Positions 53,854-64,000 of a stretch of DNA of 64,000 nt are shown here, one piece after another. Each line of letters begins with the position of its first letter. Position 1 is the stretch's first letter. The position numbers were made by a program, and so were the translations under genes. The notes below the pieces were generated by a model, which saw only the letters and a program-made list of their open reading frames with translations, searched no databases and had not been told where the DNA came from. The stretch is from Trichostrongylus colubriformis (taxonomy: Eukaryota > Nematoda > Chromadorea > Rhabditida > Trichostrongylidae), in assembly GCA_963978905.1 (NCBI GenBank), contig OZ022256.1:22569743-22633742 (forward strand). The letters are read 5' to 3'.

Positions 53854-54096
53854 GAATTTCGGGGGTGGAGTGCAAGTGTTCCGATTGGTGAGGTCAGGTC
53901 AGGTTGCGCGGCGGATTGCAATCAGGTAAAGACAGGTAAATAACGCTGCCAAAGCTTCTCTCCTAAAAAGGCTTAGGCAAATCTGGGAGAGCCCAGACGG
54001 CAGGACACGCCACCATTCGGACAATTCGCGAAGGGCGGTGACCCAGTTCGGTGCCGACCTCCAGAAAGCGGAACACTTGCAACACACCCGAATTTC
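53854..54096. mobile_element. MITE family D, short copy
   Basis: GAATTTCGGGGGTGGAGTGC AAGTGTTCC at the left and GGAACACTTGCAACACACCC GAATTTC at the right form 28-bp inverted ends. The right end is nearly identical to that at 12398-12420. Confidence 0.78.
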
Positions 54097-54619
54097 GGGC
54101 TTATTGACAATGGAATGTCAAACATCACTAAGCCGTCTGTTAACTATCTCGCCTATCGCTATTTTCGTCTGGTCCCTGTTCCTTTGCAGTTGTAGGACTA
54201 CCCACACAATTTCTCATCTTCTTCTACGATGAGTGCCGCAGTGAGTGGCTAAGAGAGACAAAATTCGAGCAACGCCAAAAACCAGGGCAAATCAAATTTT
54301 GTGTTCGTTGAGAGTCTTGCACAACTTTTTATAAGAACAGCACCCTACCGCAGATAACTGGGGGAATTCGAGAGCAGTGCGACGTGCCGCACTAACTACG
54401 GGATTACAACTGAAAGCTTAATGAACTTTTGGTAAAGTCTTCGGATTTTTATTGTAGTGTAGGCAGTAGGATGGAATACGACTTTCTAGTGTCTACTATC
54501 TATTGCCAGTTCAAATTGATTTGATATGAGGTGTATACCATTGATTGGTCAGTGTGTGGGTTCAAGCTAAGCTTAAAGACATCGAAAGGCGTGAGCTTGG
54601 CAGACTGAGGAATATGAAA
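54097..54619. other. Unassigned stretch
   Basis: No feature recognised. Confidence 0.4.
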
Positions 54620-54860
54620 GTAGGGGTGCTTAGCACTGTAACAGTAGGGAAACAACGTGACAAAACGGCGAAAAAGCTGAGCAATAGGAACTCGAAAACC
54701 CTCTTCTCTTTCGCACCCCTCTTCGTCACTAGCCGGGATAGACTGCAGACATGCGAAGAGGCGAAATCATCCGGCCGCGAGTGTTGTCCCACCTTCGCCG
54801 GCAACTCGCCGGGCTGCAGGACTGCAGCACGGCGCGCTTTCACAATTCATTTTCGAATTC
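54620..54860. repeat. Dispersed repeat family D1, copy 3
   Basis: CTTCTCTTTCGCACCCCTCT-TCGTCACTAGCCGGGATAGACT and GGACTGCAGCACGGCGCGC correspond to copies at 294-730 and 48500-48850. The 155-aa ORF at 54545-55012 overlaps this repeat and is not credited. Confidence 0.6.
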
Positions 54861-56108
54861 GGAGGGCGATTCGGATGCATTATTCACTTCAATCATTGGT
54901 ACTGACTGGTGGACGCTTTCACCGCGAAACCCAACAAGTCAGGATCACGTCATTTCGACCAATACGACATTGGTACGATACGATACGTATCATTCTGCTG
55001 TCATGCTCATAACTCTACTACTCTATACCTAAGCCGTACCCTAGGAGGCGGAGTCTGTCATTCAAATGCGTCAGTTGTTAATAGCCATGCCGTCCCTGTA
55101 GCTCGTGACGCGCTTTCTGTAGGGATTCCACCACTAAATGGACTTTCTAGACTCCTTGTTTCCATGCAAATGACTCTTTAAGGATTTCAATAATCTCATT
55201 ACCCTCATCACTGTCTTTAAATAATCATAAGCTCACAGGAATGAGATAGGAGGGGCTCATCAACTTACAACCGTTTCGAATCGATGAGAACTCAACACCA
55301 AGTGTGGTCCTTCCATAAGGATTGTGTTTTATTTGGAAAAGTTTTTGCAACATGGCTTGCGCCTTTGGCTCGACGCGAGGTTAGGGCGCTGTCTTTTGTT
55401 GGGTGCCTAGACAATTACCGTGTCCTACTTCTAAATTAAGGTGCAGAATACGGTAAGCCAATGAGACCCAACTACAAATTCGCTTATCATCTCACTTACA
55501 TGCAGCGTGGCGAGACCCTACTTTAACGATATGCCCTAAAAGCTACTATAAGTGCTGAACTTGCCCATTTGCCTTTTTCTTTGAATCCTATGTCTTCTCA
55601 CTATGTACTAATGTCTTCCTACAACGCTCCACACCTTGCCAAGCGATTACGATCGCAAATAATAAGTGTCTCACATAGCGGTAAGAGTAGCTAGTGATGT
55701 TTAGCAGGGTTAAGTGATACGTCGAGCATTAGGGCTCAAAGGCTCGTATGTTGCACTGCTGTTTTGAGTTAATTATTGCCCTAACAAAATGACGATGTCT
55801 GAATTCATGGTCGAGACGCCAGAGTCTCGTATCAGTAATTGTTAGTGAGCATGAAGTCACGTTTCATATATGTATAGGTCATTCCCTTTCCAGTTCGAAT
55901 GATCTACAATTTTTAGCAAGCGAATAAGAATTCGAATGCGTGTGTGTTTCTTTCATGCAAACCTGCATTCAACACTAAATGTGCATGCCGAAAGTAACGG
56001 GCTGTTCATTCACTGTCGTATATTACTCGTGGAAACAATTCTTGTGAGGATTCCTTCTAGCGTGTGTGTGCCACTAACAAGGGAAGGTTCTTAAATTCCC
56101 ACGGAACT
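54861..56108. other. Unassigned stretch
   Basis: About 1.2 kb in which I see no gene, tRNA or repeat. Confidence 0.4.
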
Positions 56109-57082
56109 TTGAAATGAGACCCGGATGGATCGATAGAGCTCTGAATGCTGATTATAACTGTGAAAACTGGGCACCGTGGCTCAGTGGTGCTGTTCCAGGT
56201 CTGCAACATAGGGGTCGTGAGTTTGCCCCCGCGGAAGCTGTTTTCTTTTTTCCATTTTGTGTTTCATTGTCTGTAAGTGCTTTTCTCTGGGTGAGAGCAC
56301 ATTGGTCGAGTTTTCGCTTTGCGACGTTACACTCGCGACGCCGTCTGTAGGAGTCGTTTGGTATTGCGCTCAGGACGTAATGGGCTGGTACCGTGAAGGA
56401 TCTTCAGAGATTGCAGTTTGGAAGCTTCGGAAGTTCTTAATGTTGTGGTTGTTGCTGTCAGCCGATAAAACTACAAACAATCCGCACTCGCCGCGCCGCC
56501 GGCCGCAGGCGGCCGCGCGAAAATTCGACCAATCGACCCCCACCCTTTTTCTTTCACTTCTGCACGTTTCCCTGTACTGGTACCTATCGCACCCATCATT
56601 AACTCTGCCTCTTCTATGAGCAACATTTTTGCTTCACACTTTTTTGCTCTGTTGTATCGGTGCTGATCGTCGATTGAGATCGGTTTTACGTGATTTCCTA
56701 GCGTTGAGTATAAATGAAGGTCTGAGTATTGTGAGTAGACATAAATGAAGTGGCAGAGTAAATGATGGGTGCGATAGGTACCCGTACAAAGAAACGTGCA
56801 GAAGTGAAAGAAATGCACCTACTGACAATGAAATACAAAGTGCAAAAAAAACGTGCAAAGGTGGGGATCCATCCCACGCTACCGTTCCTGCAATTCGTAA
56901 CACTACCAGTGAGCATGTTGGACTAGCAGTGGCCGTGCTGTTGGCAAAGCGCCTCGTCAGTGAAATGTCACAGGCAGACTTTGACCCCTCCCAATTCGCT
57001 TCAGTGACATTTTGCAATTTTGGTTTTCACAGTAATGGTTGGTATTCGGAGTTCTATTGATCCATTCGGGTCTCACTTCAGT
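56109..57082. mobile_element. Foldback carrying tRNA-like segments (~970 bp)
   Basis: Outer ends GAGACCCGGATGGATCGATAG and GAGACCCGAATGGATCAATAG (inverted). Inner arms at 56551-56600 and 56755-56810 share CACTTCTGCACGTTTC and TACCTATCGCACCCATCATT. At 56172-56245 a box A (GTGGCTCAGTGG) and a T-arm-like GGTCGTGAGTTTGCCCCC suggest a tRNA-derived SINE; a decayed mirror lies at about 56865-56960. Confidence 0.65.
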
Positions 57083-58009
57083 GTTTCATGAGATGGAGCC
57101 CTTCCTTTGTAGACACCAAATTCGCGTGTGCAGCCCGACGCGATGCATAGGGACTCCATGACCCAGCTAGTCCAGCTAGTTCGCAGTCATCGTTTCGCAC
57201 CACACACGGCTATGTGGATTTTCTGTTCTGAAGGCACACGTTAAACATGGCTTCCTTATGTTAGCTAATTGTTAGATAAAAATTGCGTTGTCTAGGATCT
57301 GGAGTACGATCACATGACAAATCATTGGGTCACTAAACGATGCCCACGTTTTTGTCATGACGTTAGAAAATAGCTGTATATGTAATAATACCACTGTCTG
57401 TACGACGGATGGAAATGCGATCTCAAGTCCATAAATTAGATCTCTCCGACAAGCATATTAATAATAGGCTGCTCGCCGTCTGCTTTTTCGCCTCGTCGGG
57501 CCAAATTCTTCCTCCTTCGTTATTTCAATTGTCATAGAAATGCAGATGGAGTGGTTACGCTCGCAGCACTTCGCTGTTGGCTAGTGATTGCAAGCTGCTC
57601 AGCGATTCCGCTTTTTGCCCCCTTCTTCCTATCTCACACATCTTCCTTGTCATTTTATCTTCACACCAATTTTAGCTACGCGATGTACCTCGCGCGTATT
57701 ACGACACTGACGAAGAGAGGTATATATTTGCGCATGAGATTATCTTTAGCGGAGTTACTCAACGATGTGGCTGAGACAGAATGCTTCAACTTTATTAAAT
57801 GCACACTTGTGTGGGTGGACCCTTCTACTGGACGTATCTGTCGACCACCAATTAGTGAATCAAAGTTCTGCAACTGTACCTTCCTCCCCGTCACCTCCGC
57901 ACCTATGGGGATTCCCACTATACGTTTCCGGCCCTCTGAGTTCAATACGATAGCTGTCTGAGCTGGTCATGACTTGTCGAAAAGATCGTCATCGTCCTCA
58001 TTTACAGTA
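57083..58009. other. Mostly unassigned; 136-aa ORF at 57551-57961 (+)
   Basis: The ORF begins with a hydrophobic stretch (LAALRCWLVIASCSAIPLF) and ends RFRPSEFNTIAV. The minus strand is also open over 57676-57945 (…RIVGIPIGAEVTGRKVQLQNF…), so coding direction is undecided. No family recognised. Confidence 0.3.
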
Positions 58010-58162
58010 CATTTCGGAGCGCTTAATAGGGCGTGGCCTACGGACTTGGGTGAGTGTGTATCAGACTCTCACCCCGCCACACACTCTCACTCTTGCCACG
58101 CACACTCACTCTCGCCACTCACCCATGTCCGTAGACCACGCCCAATCAAAGGCTCCGAAATG
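58010..58162. mobile_element. MITE-like hairpin (153 bp)
   Basis: CATTTCGGAGC, GGGCGTGG and CTACGGAC on the left are mirrored by GTCCGTAG, CCACGCCC and GCTCCGAAATG on the right. The loop is a CACTCTC/CGCCAC low-complexity stretch. Confidence 0.85.
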
Positions 58163-60105
58163 GAGTATAGTTCACAATCCACTTGTTGATCGGTGCAGTC
58201 TAAACGGCACTACTCCTACGACAACATACCTGCATGCCATCCCAGTGTGATGTCACCTTATGCGACGTCAGCGCACCGCATGACGACGGGGGTATTAAGT
58301 AGATAATTATTCAACTAGGAGGTGCTATCACTATTATAACAATGATAACAGAAATATTCCAATATCCATAAGTTTTTCGTAATTTAAAGCGGTTGCTTGC
58401 TCTATCATTCTCTAGTTACAACCAGTAGCTTGCGGATGGACAGACATATTGAGAAACCTACAGCCAAACCGACGCACAAAGATGGTGGTTTATATGTATA
58501 ATATAGAAGATATCACGAACTTTCCTGGATTCCACTCCGTGTGATTTCAGCGGGAGCAGTATCACCCTCAGTCTTGCAGCATAATAACTTTGCTCTACTT
58601 TTTTCGTGGCATGGCTACGAATTCTATCCGGAATCCTGTACTTCCGCTATTGAATTGACAACATAAATTTTTTCCTAATCATATGGAAAATGATCCCTCC
58701 CTCTTAATCAACCAGTCTTACGCAGAAAAAAGGTGTAAGTTGCAAGATGATCTGACTTGTTGGCGATAACTTTGAGTACAATGTATTGCTCGACGATTCT
58801 TTCTAAAGTTGACCATCCTGTTCAATAGACTTAAAAAATGAAAAAAATGTCTATTGCTATTGATGCAGGATGCCATACTCATTGTTGAGGATGTATTTGA
58901 GCGGGACCCTTTCAACATTCTCTTCAGGATTTTCGGAATTCCTTTACAATTTTTTAGCAGATACCCACCAATTTCATGCAAAAGCTTTATTGCTAGTGTG
59001 ATAATAGCTCAAAGCTCACCTGTTACAGGGGATAGCCTTGTTTCGTATTGACAATAAAAAGATGGCGTTATATATTGCTGGCTTTTTCACCTACATTTAG
59101 AGCAACCAACTTTTATATCAGTTGGAAGGTGAAGGGCTGTGTCAGGCACGTTCACCAACAGCTGAGTTGTGATGAGAAAATTGTTTCTATGAAGGAGGAC
59201 TCATTTGGTATGTAATAACCGGTAGGGCTATATCACAGTACTCCGCGAATAACCCGGTAGAATTGTTTGCTGTAAAAGTGGCCGATACTGCCGATATCGA
59301 AAAATTGCACAATTCTATGATAATTCTGTGATAAGCGCAATATTGAGCGCTACCCCGGATGGTATCTTTTCAAATATCTATTATTATTCAACATTCCAGG
59401 CAGTTTAGCGGTCGAAACATCCAGTTGATTCCGATATCGTAGCACGAACCGTGTTCGTTTATGAACATTCGGTGCTTCAGCCTTATTCATACTTGGTAGT
59501 TCAGTAGTTTACCGTTGCATATCACGTAATACTTATTGGAAGTGTAGATGATTTATTGGTATCCTTCAATGCTACGTATATCGGGTCAGGAACAAAATAT
59601 CGGCTCAGAGATCGTCTCACACGTAGGCTGCCATGTTCTCTTCTTGAGAGTTTAGACAGTTCAGAGTTCAATGGTTTTGGATTCGATCGCATGTGAGCTC
59701 GATCAGCATTTGATTTATGTGTGTTTGTGGTGATTCCATTCCTCAGTTGCCACCTCTTATCGTCTTTCGGAACATGCACTTCAGTCTGAAATTTCATATA
59801 GTCCAGCTTTTGATACATTTGCTCGCTCCTGGTACCATAAGAAAACGAGTTCGCCAGCGTTACAACTTAGATCGCAGTATCAAAAGACACTTCATTATTT
59901 GGAAGGATAGACAGTTTAGCGGTCGATACATCGCTGCAACTGATAGCACTACATATGTACATATGCGAAGTGTGCTCACATAATGGCACCGCTCATCAGA
60001 CACTGACTATAGCGGTCATATTGTAGTTGTGAGTGGTGTACGGGATTTCCTTCCATCCACTTGCGGATGGCTCTTATCGGTACTCTAACAATATTTTTGG
60101 ATCAC
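58163..60105. other. Unassigned stretch with one direct repeat
   Basis: CAGTTTAGCGGTCGA[A/T]ACATC occurs at about 59401 and 59911 in direct orientation. The minus ORF at 59522-59818 is basic and protein-like (KLDYMKFQTEVHVPKDDK) but unrecognised. No gene model supported. Confidence 0.35.
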
Positions 60106-60109
60106 CTAT

Positions 60110-60680
60110 AAGGTTTCCACAACAACCCTACAACACCTACGAGTGTCAACACATGTCAGCCAACTCCGGAAAGCGGAATGGATTTGGAGACAGTTGTCTT
60201 CTGACGCTCCTTATCAGTCCCTTTGAACAGAACTCAATGCGGATCACCCTCAACTGAGATCATGCATAGTCCCTATCTCACCCTACTGAAACCAAAGTCA
60301 GCGCTCTGGGCTTCGAAAAACAACGAATCGCCGGCTTTCAAAAATTCGCGCCTTTTATCAGCCTTTACCAGCTGCTATCAATTTGAACCATCTACCTTGA
60401 TTTACGTCCCATTCTACAAAAACCTATGAGTGTCAACGCTCTGGGATCCGAAAAGCACAACACATCTGGCTGCTTCTAGGAATCAACGCCTCTTATCAGC
60501 TGTTATCAGCTCGGATTACTATCAGTGATGTCCATTGATGTCCTACATAGCACCTTTGACTATCAACTCTTCACCAACCCAAAAAGCGCAACGAATTTCG
60601 TGACATTCGTCTCCCTATGCTCTTTATAAGCCCATATCAGCTGCTATCACTTTGGATTTTCCACGCCAGTGTCCCCGTCC
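60110..60680. repeat. Degenerate tandem array, ~135-bp unit, about four units
   Basis: Each unit runs through a CTA[CT]GAGTGTCAAC- or AGTCAGCG-like start, CGAAAAGC.CAACGAAT, a C[TG]CCTTTTATCAGC block, and CAGCTGCTATCA.TTTGGA. Units are centred near 60170, 60330, 60460 and 60610 and are strongly diverged. Confidence 0.55.
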
Positions 60681-61457
60681 CACCCACTATATATCAGTTC
60701 TAAAATTCAGAGTCCCATCTTTGCTGTGGCGAAAGATGTGAATCTCATGACAGACAGACGGATACATCCAGGCACACTCATGCAGACATACTAATCAAGC
60801 TATGTATATAGTAGGGTTATGTGCTTTATGTACTATTTATATATAGAGTATGATGTTGTATGTATGTGTGTACTATATTTGCTCTCTAATCAAGATGACA
60901 CTGGACAGCTGATCTCGTAGGTGGCAGAAGGACTTGGTTTGTGAGCGCTCAGGCTTTGACCGACGTCTCTGAAGTACGGTTACCTGTACGAAATTTCGTT
61001 TGTTCTGAAAACGGGCACCCTTATTTCGTAACAGATCGAACGAGAACTCTTGTGATGGATGTGTCTTTTGGATGTTTACAGCATCTTCTCGTCGTTGCAA
61101 TAAGAACATCATGGCGCCCCAATCCTTACTGACTTGGCGTATCTCGCGTCCTTTCCCAGCTTTGGTACCACCTTGGCCATCCATTATGAAAACGTGATGT
61201 GATTTGGCAGACTGCGTAATTCCTTAACTCGCATTAGATGCAACTGATGAGCGGATTAGCAGAATTGCTTTGCGAATGCACTGAAGCTGAGCAGTGTGAC
61301 GACACTACGGCACACCGACTCAAGTTTCGGAGTGCCGCTAATTATGCATCATATTAATCCTCGAGCCCTTAGCCTCTCTACATCTACGAAAACACTTCAT
61401 ACTCGCTATAGTGCAGTGTTTTATAGTATAGTGTATAGTCGTAGTAGATTTCGAAGG
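60681..61457. other. Unassigned stretch
   Basis: Includes an ACAGACAGACGGATAC run at 60750. The minus ORF at 60873-61184 (103 aa, Lys/Arg-rich) is unrecognised. Confidence 0.35.
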
Positions 61458-61690
61458 GTGGTATCGCAATGAGGAGCATCCTATAAATGTTGAACAACTC
61501 AGCGTCTCTAATTGTAAAGGTTCAGTATGCACTTTGAAGAGTATATGCTCGCCATGCTTTAGTTAAGTATGCACGCCATGCTTTAGTTAAGAGAAGAAGG
61601 GTCTCTTTCGCCCCTCGAGCTAAGGCGAGAATAGCGTCCACAATGGGATGCCCTTAACCCTGATTGCGATAGTACCGTTCAAAGATCACA
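61458..61690. mobile_element. MITE family C, copy 2
   Basis: GGTGGTATCGCAATGAGGAGCATCCTATAA at the left and CCTGATTGCGATAGTACCG at the right match the ends of 8487-8700. It contains a perfect 24-bp tandem duplication at 61544-61591 (TATGCTCGCCATGCTTTAGT then repeated). Confidence 0.65.
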
Positions 61691-61751
61691 AGCTCTGGGC
61701 AATCTGAGCTTCCCTTTCCAACTTCTTGTCAGCTGACAAACGTGAAAGCTG

Positions 61752-62185
61752 AAGTTAAAGGCACGTGGCTCATTTTTTAGAGCAAGTAGGTCTTGGATAA
61801 CTGCTCAGACGGCACCTTTGTGCGGTTTCACCGTGTCGTACGTGCATGAGCACAACCGAGCCACGCCCACTCTACCAAATCACCTCTGGCTTTAGACGAA
61901 CGGTTTCCAATGTGGAGTTGCCTTCATCATCGAAATGGCTTTTTCATCAAATCATCTCCTCTCATTGTAAGTTCCCTGCTCCACATGAGCGCCATGTTAG
62001 AAATATGTCGTCCAATGCTAGGTGTGGTTTGGTTGGGTGGGCGTGATTTGGTTGTGTTCAAGCAGGCACGACCCGTTCGGATGCACAGTGTAGCCGCAAC
62101 GATGGCGCAGTGTGAGCAGTTATCCAAGGACCAACTTGCCCTAGGAATGTCACTAATCTGATTATCGCGAGGTGTGCCTTCAAGA
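61752..62185. mobile_element. Foldback (~430 bp)
   Basis: Arms pair outward-in: AAAGGCAC/GTGCCTT, CTTGGATAACTGCTCA/TGAGCAGTTATCCAAG, GCACAACC/GGTTGTG, CCACGCCCA/TGGGCGTG and ACCAAATCACC/GGTGTGGTTTGGT. The loop is near 61950. Confidence 0.8.
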
Positions 62186-63711
62186 AATCATTCAATGCAC
62201 AAGCCGAAGTTACTCCTTCAATCCTTTTGCACAACCTTAGTACCAGCCTCTGACCCGAGCATCCTCTTTTGACCTGGGCTCTTATTAATTCGGGATCTGA
62301 TCACCAGAACAGGCAAGTGGAGTGGTAGCACTTGCAGCTATGCCACATCAGCCTCGATATGCGCATTACATGTGAGTGATGTTGATGCAATGAGAAATAT
62401 TTGGCTAACATCCCTCTGTCGTTTCGATACCCAATGTTTCACTAGTCCTTGTTGCACTGTGTTCATAAACTTTAGAGGAAAGATCATCGGTTTGATCTTT
62501 TCTCCCGTGCCACCATGTGGACTTCTGGTATTCATAGCAGTACCGCGTAACAAACCGCGATAAACCTCGAAGTCACGGCACGTTCTCGAAAGCGAGCATC
62601 GTCTTATGTTGAGACGATACACTATCTCGAAATACATGTGAATATTGAAATATCCTATTATGTAAGGATCTCAGAAAGATTCTCTCCACGGACCTCTCTT
62701 GTCGAATCACGCTGCAGAATGGTCAGCACACTGTCCACTTCCAGCCAGCAGAAGGCATCGCCTTCGAGTGATTTCCCGCGCTATTTAACTGCGCTGCACT
62801 ACAACATCCTCAAAGAAGGTTCACACGTACAACATTACTGGCCTTCCTAAAAATAGCTCCAGGCGAACGGGAGACAGGGTGGGTGTGGTGGAGTTGTCCG
62901 GTCAAGAGTCGATGAGATGAGATGGACGCGTACTGAACATATGCAAAGAATACGTCTTCCAGTGCCGGTATTCCTAAAGTCTCGTAACGGAAGTTGTGAA
63001 AGTTTTGGACGTTTCGAAGCCACGTCTGCTGCAGATTGTAGTCAACTTGTAGAATTGCAGTTCTTCTGTTCTTTTCCCTTTCTTTTTTCCTCTCTCTCTC
63101 TTCTATTATTTTCCTTCCATCTTCAAAAGGAATGCCTCACAAAGACAGCTCAGTTCACATCCTTGACTGACAAGTAACTATAGGAAATGTTCTTCAGCGG
63201 TTAGTGCTTCAACATCTCAATGCCTTCATAAACTTTTTGGTTCTACCGGCCTTCGTTAGTCTCTGCTTGGCTCGCAATACTTTCTTGCTCCACCTCCGGA
63301 GTCCCTGTCCTGATGGTCCTCCTCAAAATGTTTTGCGGTCGTTATATAAGCTAGCTCGCTCAAAAGGGCGGTCCCTTTCGCTTGATTCTCTGGCTAGCTA
63401 CGAATAGTTTCGGACTTTTCGGATTTCCTCTTCATTTGCGTTTATGATCATGGAAGTGCTCTTTCATCATTTCCGTTGCGGCTATTGCAAGAACAACTTT
63501 CAATAGCGCACAGAATCTCCATTTTGTACATGTGCTGTCCTGTGTCCCTTGCCGAGGCTAAACCGTTCATACCACCCGCAGTGGTGCTTCGCCGGGAAGC
63601 ACTTCTGAATTTGCCTACTTGAACCCAATTCGGTTCCGGGAACAACGTATGGTTTCCTTTTCTGCCCTTTCCTTTGACCTGAAGTCAAATTCAGCACACC
63701 TCGCAATAATC
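62186..63711. other. Unassigned stretch
   Basis: No gene, RNA or repeat recognised. Pyrimidine-rich run (CTTTTCCCTTTCTTTTTTCC...) near 63070-63120. Confidence 0.4.
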
Positions 63712-63950
63712 AGATGTGTCGACTTATCTCTTGGAACAATAGATTCATAGGTGACTGATCAGGCTGTACCGTTTTCGCGTCCCCACGGTTAGCTATCACG
63801 CGAATCCACTCCGCTGCTACCCACTTGAGCTCCCCCTTATTGGTCAACTGAGCAAAATGAGTGGCGTCGGAGTGGGTTCGAGCAGGTATAGCGCCGTGAT
63901 AGGGCACCGTGGCGACGCGTATAAGGTGCAGCCTGACCAGTCACCCATGG
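63712..63950. mobile_element. MITE family E, copy 2
   Basis: GTCGACTTATCTCTTGGAAC, CAGGCTGTACCG and CCACGGTTAGCTATCACG on the left are mirrored by CGCCGTGATAGGGCACCGTGG and GGTGCAGCCTGACC on the right. Same family as 32421-32665. Confidence 0.72.
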
Positions 63951-64000
63951 ATCTACTGTTCCCAGAAGGTAATACAACCCAGCTGATTATTGCGAAGTGT

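Noticed and set aside
54545..55012. 155-aa plus-strand ORF
   Set aside because: It overlaps repeat family D1. The other copies are not open in this frame and no domain is visible.
58060..58130. CACTCTC-rich run as a separate microsatellite or telomere-like repeat
   Set aside because: It is the imperfect loop of the hairpin at 58010-58162.
59401..59936. CAGTTTAGCGGTCGA pair as ends of an LTR or transposon
   Set aside because: Only about 20 bp are shared, with no target duplication or coding content between them.
60110..60680. Possible CRISPR-like repeats
   Set aside because: Units are long, degenerate and directly tandem with no unique spacers, and the genome is eukaryotic.

Overview
This is eukaryotic, almost certainly nematode, DNA with no bacterial-style gene organisation. 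There are no operons or long clean ORFs. What can be recognised is a dense set of nested, mostly dead transposable elements of kinds common in strongylid (hookworm-like) nematodes: Tc1/mariner relatives with TA target duplications, an RTE-type LINE, a Ty3/gypsy-like LTR retrotransposon, a Penelope-like element (PLE) with a GIY-YIG domain, a tRNA-derived SINE family, and many palindromic foldback or MITE elements. The genus assignment is inference; the repeat content is read directly.

Layout. 1-9.2 kb: a 293-bp perfect palindrome, small MITE pairs, a degraded Tc element (2412-3654) and the first SINE copies. 10.8-15.6 kb: a decayed minus-strand RTE LINE, interrupted by a 394-bp MITE and, in its 5' region, by a 1.16-kb foldback element with a TCA target duplication. 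15.9-32.3 kb: a large diverged inverted duplication. Its left arm carries a mariner, which carries a Tc-type MITE, which carries a complete LTR retrotransposon with identical 150-bp LTRs. The spacer holds a second copy of the MITE, a palindrome built from mariner 3' ends, and a 2-kb palindrome whose arms each hold a TATA box and a short signal-peptide exon. 32.4-36.9 kb: MITEs, SINEs (one arranged head to head) and two dead mariners. 36.9-38.4, 42.3-43.4 and 50.4-51.7 kb: long foldback elements; the first and third carry regularly spaced TAGAGC/GCTCTA hairpins. 38.8-41.9 kb: the PLE, bounded by inverted repeats that each hold a hammerhead-ribozyme motif, and split next to its YIDD catalytic motif by another palindromic Tc-derived insertion. 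43.7-64 kb: more fragments, hairpins and tandem repeats, plus the only plausible host-gene sequence, spliced exons at 45.3-46.2 kb.

No intact autonomous element and no complete host gene was found. The clearest signals are the insertion chronology, since several empty sites are preserved elsewhere in the window, the candidate ribozymes at both PLE ends, and the foldback families with internal hairpin modules. All similarities were judged by eye; no alignment or database search was run.
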